Assembly (NCBI GenBank): GCA_007125275.1
Contig: SLDN01000026.1
Coordinates: forward strand, 1 to 7,459
DNA from: Bacteroidales bacterium
GTDB taxonomy: Bacteria; Bacteroidota; Bacteroidia; Bacteroidales; UBA7960
Direction: 5' to 3'
Length of the DNA: 7,459 bases
Part shown: in pieces, positions 1 to 4,801 of the stretch
How positions within the stretch are numbered: position 1 is the stretch's first letter
Layout of the letters: every line of letters starts with the position of its first letter
Made by a program: the position numbers and the translations under genes
Notes under the pieces: model-generated
The model's input: only the letters and a program-made list of their open reading frames with translations
What the model was told of the DNA's origin: nothing
Database searches by the model: none

Positions 1-57
1 GTGGAGGAGGTTGCTGACAGAACTACCGCCAATGCACGCAAGCTTTTTAAGGTGTAA
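1..57 (+). CDS. C-terminal end of a TatD-like metal-dependent hydrolase (partial)
   Basis: The first 54 bases are open in frame 1 and encode VEEVADRTTANARKLFKV, followed by TAA at 55-57. The pattern V-x-x-x-T-T-x-N-A-x-x-L-F is the usual ending of TatD-family deoxyribonucleases (metal-dependent 3'-5' exonucleases with a TIM-barrel amidohydrolase fold), where this helix closes the barrel. Only 18 residues are visible, and no metal ligands can be checked. It lies on the same strand as the cofactor cluster but is separated from it by about 250 bp containing a candidate terminator and promoter, so it is probably a separate transcription unit. The family call rests on this tail motif alone; other amidohydrolase-type enzymes can end similarly. 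Confidence 0.5.
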   Translation: MEEVADRTTANARKLFKV

Positions 58-224
58 CCTAAGCCGTCAGCTAAAGCAGTGGGCAATGAATATGGTGCTC
101 AAATTTAGGTTCATTCGTCTCCCAATGTTATTCCCGCATTATGGCCACCGTTTTTTCGCGGGGGTTCGGCACTCGAAATGGCGTGGTATTTGTGAAGGCG
201 GGGTTTTTGGGGAATGTTTATCAT

Positions 225-256
225 AAGGTCGGATGCCCGGCATCATTCCTTTTTTG
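225..256 (+). terminator. candidate intrinsic terminator of the upstream gene
   Basis: AAGG (225-228) can pair with CCTT (248-251). Inside this, after a 3x3 internal loop, GATGC (232-236) pairs with GCATC (240-244) around a CCG loop. A run of six T residues (250-255) follows directly. This is the shape of a factor-independent terminator on the + strand. It lies about 170 nt after the stop codon of the partial gene at 1-57 and just before the candidate -7 box at 257. The stem is short and interrupted, so termination strength is uncertain. The same GATGCC-C-GGCATC symmetry could instead be a protein-binding site. Confidence 0.4.
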
Positions 257-264
257 TAACTTTG
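257..264 (+). promoter_or_regulatory. candidate Bacteroidetes -7 promoter box for the cofactor cluster
   Basis: TAACTTTG matches the Bacteroidetes sigma-ABfr -7 consensus TAnnTTTG exactly. It lies 45 bases upstream of the first ATG of the cluster (310), which would give a 5' leader of roughly 40 nt. No clear TTTG-type -33 element is visible at the expected spacing; that position is occupied by the GATGCC-C-GGCATC symmetry. This is therefore a half-supported promoter. Confidence 0.35.
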
Positions 265-309
265 TAGATGAAAAACTGCCTGCTTAAGGGCGATTAATTT
301 TGAGGTATA

Positions 310-999
310 ATGGACATTGCAGACCGATATATCCGCAACGAACAGATGCTGAGCCATGAGGAAAATCTCCGTTTGCGCACCTTCAGGGTTGCAGTAGTTG
401 GCTGCGGCGGGCTTGGCGGGCATATCATTGAGATGCTGGCGCGAATGGGCATAGGGCACATAACCGCTATAGATGGAGATGTGTTTGAACCGCATAATCT
501 GAACCGGCAACTCTTTTCCCTGCCTTCCAACCTTGGCATGCCCAAGGCTCAGGAGGCAAAAAAGCGTATTGCCCTGGTAAACCCTGATGTAAAGGTGGTG
601 GCGGTTCAGCAGATGCTGGACGAGGCCAACGCGGAAGAGCTGCTGCAGGGTCACGATATCGTATGCGACGCGCTGGATAATGTAACTACGCGCAAAATTG
701 TTGCAAGGGCTGCCGCCAGGCTGAACATGCCGATGGTTTTTGCTGCCATAGCCGGCTGGTATGCACAAATTGGCACCATCATGCCCGGCAACGATCTGCT
801 TGACAAGATATACCCCGAAGGTGTTGATAAGGGTGCGGAAACCCGCCTCGGCAACCCGGCTTTTACTCCGGCACTGGCAGCATCACTGCAGCTTGCAGAG
901 ACCATTAAAGTCCTTCTCAAAAAACAAGGGGTGCTGAAAAATAAATTATTGGTCATTGACACCCTCGAGCATCAATATGAAGTAATACCCTTTGAGTAA
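310..999 (+). CDS. ThiF/MoeB/HesA-family adenylyltransferase (E1-like)
   Basis: This 229-residue Rossmann-fold protein belongs to the E1-like family that adenylylates the C-terminal Gly-Gly of ubiquitin-like sulfur carriers (MoaD, ThiS). Visible motifs are the nucleotide-binding GCGGLG (31-36), the acidic patch and NLNRQ (63-67) that contact ATP, and CDALDN (119-124), matching the CTDN-type motif of MoeB. The paired CxxC zinc-binding cysteines of E. coli MoeB are absent; where the first pair would lie, near residues 160-170, the sequence reads NDLLDKIYPE. The protein is also shorter than MoeB (about 250 residues). GAGG at 302-305 precedes the ATG and supports this start, and the N-terminal DRYIRNEQM resembles the RYSRQ start typical of the family. 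It leads a molybdopterin gene cluster, so a role in activating a MoaD-like carrier is likely, but none is encoded here. A ThiS-type or other carrier is possible, so I give no symbol. Confidence 0.85.
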   Translation: MDIADRYIRNEQMLSHEENLRLRTFRVAVVGCGGLGGHIIEMLARMGIGHITAIDGDVFEPHNLNRQLFSLPSNLGMPKAQEAKKRIALVNPDVKVVAVQQMLDEANAEELLQGHDIVCDALDNVTTRKIVARAAARLNMPMVFAAIAGWYAQIGTIMPGNDLLDKIYPEGVDKGAETRLGNPAFTPALAASLQLAETIKVLLKKQGVLKNKLLVIDTLEHQYEVIPFE

Positions 1000-1029
1000 A
1001 AAATATTGGATTACGCGGTGGTTGGTTCT

Positions 1030-1062
1030 TCCATCAGTTCTGTATTCAATTGAACAGATGGA
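1030..1062. repeat. imperfect inverted repeat between the ThiF-like gene and moeA
   Basis: TCCATCAGTTC (1030-1040) and GAACAGATGGA (1052-1062) are inverted repeats pairing at 10 of 11 positions (one A-A mismatch) around an 11-nt loop. It lies 31 bp after the ThiF-like stop codon and 62 bp before the moeA start. No U-tract follows, only a mixed A/T stretch (1064-1080), so it is at best a weak terminator. It may instead be an RNA processing or stability element, or an operator. Confidence 0.45.
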
Positions 1063-1123
1063 GTTTGTTAATTAAAATTTAAGAAGGTGTGACAGCCTTT
1101 GACACATAAGAAATGATTGTTTT

Positions 1124-2302
1124 ATGGTTGGTTTTGAAGAAGCATTAAGTTTAATCCTGACTGACGCAAGGCTGTCAGGTGTTGAGCGTGTCGGTTTCAA
1201 TGATGCCTTGCACCGGGTGTTGGCCGAAGATATTTGCTCGGATGTGGATATGCCTCCTTTCAATAAAGCTGCCATGGACGGTTTTGCCTGCCGGCGTGCT
1301 GATCTGTATGATGAAATGCAGGTTGTGGAGACCATTGCCGCCGGTGCTATTGCTAAGCGAGCAGTGGGGCAGGGGCAATGCATCCGGATCATGACGGGTG
1401 CCAGGGTGCCTGAAGGTGCTGATACCGTCATCATGGTTGAGCAGACTGAAGAGGTTGCCCCTGAGTGTATCCGCTTTACAGGCAGTAAAACAGCACCCAA
1501 TATCGCAATAAAAGCTGAAGATGTACGTATTGGTGATGTTGTGCTGAGAAAGGGGATGTTCATCAAGCCTCAGCATATCGCCATACTGTCGGCTGTAGGT
1601 GCGATTGCGCCTTTGGTGGCTAAACAGCCGCGTGTGGCCGTTCTTTCCACTGGCGACGAGTTGGTGGAGCCCACTGAAGTACCGGGGCCGGGAATGATCC
1701 GTAACAGCAATGGCTTTCAGCTCACCGCACAGGTAAAGGCCACTCACTGCATCCCCAACTACATGGGGATTGTTCCCGATGATGAGCAGGCTACCGATGA
1801 GGCCATCAGCAAAGCATTGGCAGAAAATGACGTGGTGATACTTAGCGGCGGGGTGTCGATGGGGACATTTGACTTTGTGCCGAAGATCATGAAAAAAAAC
1901 AAGGTGGAGATCGTCTTCCAAAAGGTAGCTGTGAAGCCCGGTCGGCCAACGGTGTTTGGCCGAACTGACAAGGCTGCCATTTTTGGATTGCCCGGCAATC
2001 CGGTGTCTTCGTTCATTAATTTTGAAACCTTTGTAAAGCCTTTGTTGTTTAAAATGATGGGACATCAATACATCCCGCTGGAGGTAAAAGTGCCGCTGGC
2101 CGTTTCATTTAAGAGAAAGAAAGCCGACCGGCGTGAGTTTTTGCCTGTGCACATTGACCCGGCTACCGGTGCAGCCACACCTGTGCAATACCACGGATCG
2201 GCGCATATCCACGCCATCAGCCTTGCACAGGGCCTGATGAATATCCCGGCCGGAGTTTTTGAACTGGAAAAAGGAGCATTGACAGATGTTAGACCGATAT
2301 AG
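1124..2302 (+). CDS. moeA: MoeA, molybdopterin molybdenumtransferase
   Basis: MoeA inserts molybdate (or tungstate) into adenylylated molybdopterin, the last step of basic cofactor formation, in the cytoplasm. At 392 residues it is close to the usual 400-410. The sequence shows the N-terminal PPFNKAAMDGFA (44-55) and TGARVPEGADTVI (91-103), then the MogA-like domain with STGDEL (175-180), GMIRNSN (190-196), SGGVSMG (241-247), KPGRPTVFG (271-279) and GLPGNPVSSF (288-297), followed by the small C-terminal beta domain. The start MVGFEEAL matches the M-x-x-F-E-E-A-L opening typical of the family. There is no Shine-Dalgarno sequence, and the ATG at 1113 is out of frame. The last 17 bp overlap moaA. 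Whether the metal handled is Mo or W cannot be told from the sequence. Confidence 0.97.
   Translation: MVGFEEALSLILTDARLSGVERVGFNDALHRVLAEDICSDVDMPPFNKAAMDGFACRRADLYDEMQVVETIAAGAIAKRAVGQGQCIRIMTGARVPEGADTVIMVEQTEEVAPECIRFTGSKTAPNIAIKAEDVRIGDVVLRKGMFIKPQHIAILSAVGAIAPLVAKQPRVAVLSTGDELVEPTEVPGPGMIRNSNGFQLTAQVKATHCIPNYMGIVPDDEQATDEAISKALAENDVVILSGGVSMGTFDFVPKIMKKNKVEIVFQKVAVKPGRPTVFGRTDKAAIFGLPGNPVSSFINFETFVKPLLFKMMGHQYIPLEVKVPLAVSFKRKKADRREFLPVHIDPATGAATPVQYHGSAHIHAISLAQGLMNIPAGVFELEKGALTDVRPI
2271..2276 (+). promoter_or_regulatory. Shine-Dalgarno sequence of moaA inside moeA
   Basis: AAGGAG lies 9 nt upstream of the moaA ATG at 2286 and within the moeA coding sequence. It is the clearest ribosome binding site in the window, whereas moaC, fhs and the outer-membrane protein gene have A/T-rich leaders without one. 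It fixes the moaA start and fits the 17-bp overlap with moeA. Confidence 0.65.
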
Positions 2303-3083
2303 TAGAGAAATCAGTTACCTGCGCATATCTGTAACCGACCGTTGCAACCTGCGCTGTCACTATTGTATGCCGGAAAAAAATCCGGCGATGCTAAAGCATA
2401 GTGACATCCTCACTTTTGAGGAGATACAGCAAGTTGTTTCCGTTGCAGTGCCCTTAGGCATTACAAAAATCAGACTGACGGGCGGTGAGCCGCTGGTGCG
2501 CAAAGACATCATCAAGCTGGTGTCGATGATTGCAAGTGTTGAAGATGTTCAGGATCTTGCCATGACGACCAATGCCACTTTGCTTGAAAAGTTTGCATCG
2601 CCGTTGGCAAAAGCCGGGTTGCATCGTATCAATGTCAGTCTTGACACTACCGATGCTGATAAGTTCAGGCTAATTACCCGCGGCGGCGACATCAACAAGG
2701 TGTATCGTGGCATTGCTGCAGCAAAGGAAGCGGGATTGCATCCCATCAAGATTAACTGTGTGGTTAAGGGTGATGACAGGCAGGATGCTGAAAGAGTCAA
2801 AGAGTTTGGTCTTCAGGAAGGGCTGGAGGTCCGTTTTATCAGCGAGATGGATTTGCAGAGCGGGCATTTTGGCATTGTGGAGGGAGGCAGCGGTGGCGAC
2901 TGCAGGCAGTGCAACCGCTTGCGCCTCACCAGCAACGGAAAAATAAAACCGTGTCTGTTCTCCGATCTGGAATACGATATCCGTGAGCTGGGCATAGAAA
3001 AGGCCATCAGCTCCGCGCTGGAGAACAAGCCAGTTAAGGGCACAGTGAATATGATGAACGCATTTCATAATATTGGAGGCTGA
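2286..3083 (+). CDS. moaA: MoaA-type GTP 3',8-cyclase, compact form
   Basis: MoaA is a radical SAM enzyme that, with MoaC, converts GTP to cyclic pyranopterin monophosphate. The N-terminal cluster motif is C20-x3-C24-x2-C27, followed by LTGGEP (64-69), which binds SAM. The C-terminal cluster ligands C206-x2-C209-x13-C223 and the terminal Gly-Gly (264-265) are present. R13, R183, R211 and R213 align with arginines that bind GTP or lie near it in known MoaA (alignment by eye). At 265 residues it is about 60 shorter than usual (about 325-340). Most of the loss falls between RFIS (183-186) and C206, which is only 19 residues here against roughly 60 in E. coli and S. aureus. The frame is intact, so it is not a frameshift. 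AAGGAG (2271-2276), 9 nt before the ATG inside the end of moeA, supports this start and translational coupling. Activity is likely because all cluster ligands are kept, but a divergent function is possible. Confidence 0.88.
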   Translation: MLDRYSREISYLRISVTDRCNLRCHYCMPEKNPAMLKHSDILTFEEIQQVVSVAVPLGITKIRLTGGEPLVRKDIIKLVSMIASVEDVQDLAMTTNATLLEKFASPLAKAGLHRINVSLDTTDADKFRLITRGGDINKVYRGIAAAKEAGLHPIKINCVVKGDDRQDAERVKEFGLQEGLEVRFISEMDLQSGHFGIVEGGSGGDCRQCNRLRLTSNGKIKPCLFSDLEYDIRELGIEKAISSALENKPVKGTVNMMNAFHNIGG

Positions 3084-3130
3084 TTATCGATTGGCGATTA
3101 TCGATTATCGATTGTCGATGATTGATTGAC
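3082..3130 (+). repeat. heptamer tandem array, 7 units, directly after moaA
   Basis: Seven consecutive 7-bp units, all beginning with GAT: GATTATC at 3082, 3096 and 3103, and the variants GATTGGC, GATTGTC, GATGATT and GATTGAC. The period is exactly 7 throughout, with no insertions. The first two bases belong to the moaA stop codon TGA (3081-3083), so the array starts at the stop itself. It lies in the 98-bp gap between moaA and moaC and would be transcribed in the operon. Low-complexity heptamer arrays are, from general experience, common between genes in Bacteroidetes; their role is unknown to me. Confidence 0.9.
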
Positions 3131-3146
3131 CGGTTGTCTGTAAAAA

Positions 3147-3160
3147 CAAGGCATGCCTTG
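3147..3160. promoter_or_regulatory. perfect 14-bp palindrome upstream of moaC
   Basis: CAAGGCATGCCTTG is identical to its own reverse complement, with no spacer. It ends 21 bp before the moaC ATG at 3182. Without a loop it is unlikely to act as an RNA hairpin and fits better as a binding site for a dimeric regulator. The surrounding 3131-3181 is A/T-rich (TCTACAAAAATATTAACAT follows), but I see no good TAnnTTTG box, so an internal moaC promoter is only suggested. Confidence 0.4.
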
Positions 3161-3181
3161 ACTCTACAAAAATATTAACAT

Positions 3182-3637
3182 ATGAAACTAACACACATTG
3201 ACCAGGATGGCAAGGCGCGCATGGTGGATGTCGGTGACAAACCGATGCAGCAACGCACAGCTGTTGCCAGGGGTTTTATTGCGGTGCAACCCGCAACCTT
3301 GCAATTGATAAGGGATAACGGACTTAAAAAAGGGGACGTGCTTACGGTGGCAGAGATTGCCGGAATACAGGCGGCTAAACGCACTGCCGAACTCATTCCT
3401 CTGTGTCACTCATTGCAGTTAAGCAAAGTGTCGGTTGAAACGGTATTGCATGACTTACATGACAGGCAGGGCGTTGAGGTGCGTGCTACTGCTAAGTGCC
3501 AGGGGCAAACCGGCGTGGAGATGGAAGCGCTGACGGCAGCCTCTGTGGCCTTGCTGACCATTTATGATATGTGTAAGGCAGTTGACAAGGAGATGGTCAT
3601 TGAAAACATTCATTTGGTTGAGAAGAAAAAAATATAA
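3182..3637 (+). CDS. moaC: MoaC, cyclic pyranopterin monophosphate synthase
   Basis: MoaC converts the cyclised GTP product of MoaA into cyclic pyranopterin monophosphate in the cytoplasm; the family is generally hexameric. The protein has 151 residues (E. coli about 161). It carries LTHID followed by [10 protein letters not shown] (12-21), the [19 protein letters not shown] block (50-68), [12 protein letters not shown] (72-83) and the hallmark [26 protein letters not shown] (111-136). K50 and the D129/K132 pair match the catalytic lysines and aspartate of E. coli MoaC. Position 77 is Ser where most members have Pro (CHPL), a minor change. The ATG follows an A/T-rich leader without a Shine-Dalgarno sequence, and the N-terminal MKLTHID matches the family start. 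The stop lies 2 bp before the next gene. Confidence 0.97.
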   Translation: MKLTHIDQDGKARMVDVGDKPMQQRTAVARGFIAVQPATLQLIRDNGLKKGDVLTVAEIAGIQAAKRTAELIPLCHSLQLSKVSVETVLHDLHDRQGVEVRATAKCQGQTGVEMEALTAASVALLTIYDMCKAVDKEMVIENIHLVEKKKI

Positions 3638-3639
3638 AA

Positions 3640-4569
3640 ATGAAAATAGAGATATTATCGGTAAATGTGTCCGAGAAAAAAGGCACCGTTAAGAAGGCTG
3701 TTGATGAAATAACCCTGAACCACCTTGGTGTGATGGATGATGCACATGCCGGTCATTGGCATCGCCAGGTGAGCTTGCTGGGCAAGGAGAGTGTAGATCG
3801 TTTTTCTGCGCAGGCCGGGCGGCCAATTGCCTATGGGGAGTTTGCCGAAAACCTGACTACTGAAGGCGTTGAGCTTTTCAAAACCTCACCGCTGGATCGT
3901 TTTGTCGGTGAAAATGTAGAGCTGGAGGTCACACAGATTGGCAAGCAATGCCACGGGTCAGCCTGTGCCATCTTCAGGGAGGTGGGCAATTGTGTGATGC
4001 CAAAAGAGGGCATATTTGCCAGGGTTATCCGTCAGGGCTCGTTAAAGCCCGGCGAAACCCTGGAGTATAAACCGAGGATATTGCGTTTTCATGTTGTAAC
4101 CCTTAGCGACAGGGCCAGCAAAGGCCACTATGCTGACCGCAGCGGCCCCCGGATTATCGAAATTCTCGAAAGTTATTTTGATAAGTTGCCAAGGAATATT
4201 GAGGTTGCCCATTCCATTATCCCCGATGATGCTTCCAGCCTCAGTGTGCTGATTGAGAAAAGCACCTATGACGATGTCGATATTATTATTACCACAGGAG
4301 GCACGGGCATTGGCCCGCGGGATGTAACGATAGAAACTGTTAAGCCAATGCTTGACAAAGAGATCCCCGGCATCATGGAGATGATCAGGGTCAAATATGG
4401 CGAGCAAAAACCAAATGCGTTGTTGAGCCGGGGTGTGGCCGGACTCATTGGCAATACCCTGGTATATACTTTACCCGGCAGCGTTAAAGCCGTTAATGAG
4501 TATATGGAAGAGATACTTAAAACAATGGAGCACCTCGTTTATATGCGATACGGCCTTGATGTTCACTAA
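3640..4569 (+). CDS. MOSC domain-MogA fusion, molybdopterin adenylyltransferase
   Basis: This 309-residue protein joins two domains. Residues 1 to about 145 form a MOSC domain: GVMDDAHAGHWHRQVSLL (30-47), GEFAENLTTEG (66-76), GKQCHGSACAIF (101-112) and NCVMPKEGIFARV (117-129). MOSC domains bind Mo cofactor or related sulfur species. Residues from about 148 form a MogA/MoaB-type domain: VVTLSDRASKG (152-162), IPDDASS (194-200), TTGGTGIGPRDVTIE (218-232) and TLPGSVKAV (277-285). MogA adenylylates molybdopterin before MoeA inserts the metal. No separate mogA or moaB is present in the cluster, so this gene probably supplies that step. The start codon lies 2 bp after moaC, implying coupled translation. 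The adenylyltransferase activity is well supported; what the MOSC half does (cofactor binding, storage or sulfur handling) is not settled by the sequence. Confidence 0.92.
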   Translation: MKIEILSVNVSEKKGTVKKAVDEITLNHLGVMDDAHAGHWHRQVSLLGKESVDRFSAQAGRPIAYGEFAENLTTEGVELFKTSPLDRFVGENVELEVTQIGKQCHGSACAIFREVGNCVMPKEGIFARVIRQGSLKPGETLEYKPRILRFHVVTLSDRASKGHYADRSGPRIIEILESYFDKLPRNIEVAHSIIPDDASSLSVLIEKSTYDDVDIIITTGGTGIGPRDVTIETVKPMLDKEIPGIMEMIRVKYGEQKPNALLSRGVAGLIGNTLVYTLPGSVKAVNEYMEEILKTMEHLVYMRYGLDVH

Positions 4570-4603
4570 AAAAAAACAGCAGCCTTATTGCAAAGCTGCT
4601 GTT
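4568..4603 (-). terminator. intrinsic terminator of fhs, abutting the MOSC-MogA stop codon
   Basis: On the - strand a perfect 9-bp stem AACAGCAGC (4603-4595) / GCTGCTGTT (4583-4575) encloses an 11-nt loop and runs into a T-tract complementary to the nine A residues at 4568-4576. This is a classic factor-independent terminator for - strand transcripts, here fhs, whose stop is about 200 bp upstream of it. The A-tract includes the last two bases of the MOSC-MogA stop codon TAA. On the + strand the same hairpin is followed by TGGGG, not T residues, so it would work poorly in that direction, although the hairpin may still protect the + strand mRNA end. Confidence 0.8.
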
Positions 4604-4801
4604 GGGGAAGAACTACTGCCTGTTTACCTGGGAGTCAATCTGCCTTATCTCAATAACGATGTCAGCATCTCTTTTGCCGTCCATCTGTGAGGTTCTTGCT
4701 TATAACGAAAATTACAAATTGAAAAAATGTGTTTGCAGGGTTAATTGTTTTATGACTTATACCATAAAAGCTGCAAAAATGTTTCGTTTCGAAGTTTATT
4801 T
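4604..4801. other. intergenic region between convergent genes, with a small inverted repeat
   Basis: This is the 3' untranslated region of fhs, about 200 bp long. TTTTATG (4748-4754) and CATAAAA (4763-4769) form a 7-bp inverted repeat with an 8-nt spacer. It has no T-tract on either strand. A 23-codon - strand ORF (4613-4684) exists but has no ribosome binding site or recognisable motif. No + strand terminator for the cofactor operon is visible here. Confidence 0.4.

Noticed and set aside
11..226. 71-codon + strand ORF before the cofactor cluster
   Set aside because: It overlaps the better supported tail in another frame, has an unusual composition, and shows no ribosome binding site or motif.
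139..768. 209-codon ORF on the - strand opposite the ThiF-like gene
   Set aside because: It is antisense to a clearly recognisable gene, has a His/Cys-rich composition without motifs, and fits a shadow frame.
1175..2068. 297-codon ORF on the - strand opposite moeA
   Set aside because: It is long, but its translation is rich in His, Arg and Ser, has no recognisable domain, and lies wholly inside moeA.
2844..2900. Frameshift or pseudogene explanation for the short MoaA
   Set aside because: The reading frame continues unbroken through all conserved C-terminal cysteines to the terminal Gly-Gly, which does not fit decay.
3082..3130. CRISPR-like repeats (also considered for 7303-7428)
   Set aside because: The units are 7 bp with no spacers, far too short and contiguous for a CRISPR array.
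4613..4684. 23-codon - strand ORF between fhs and its terminator
   Set aside because: The peptide is plausible in composition and lies in the fhs transcript, but there is no ribosome binding site or recognisable motif; conservation in relatives would be needed.
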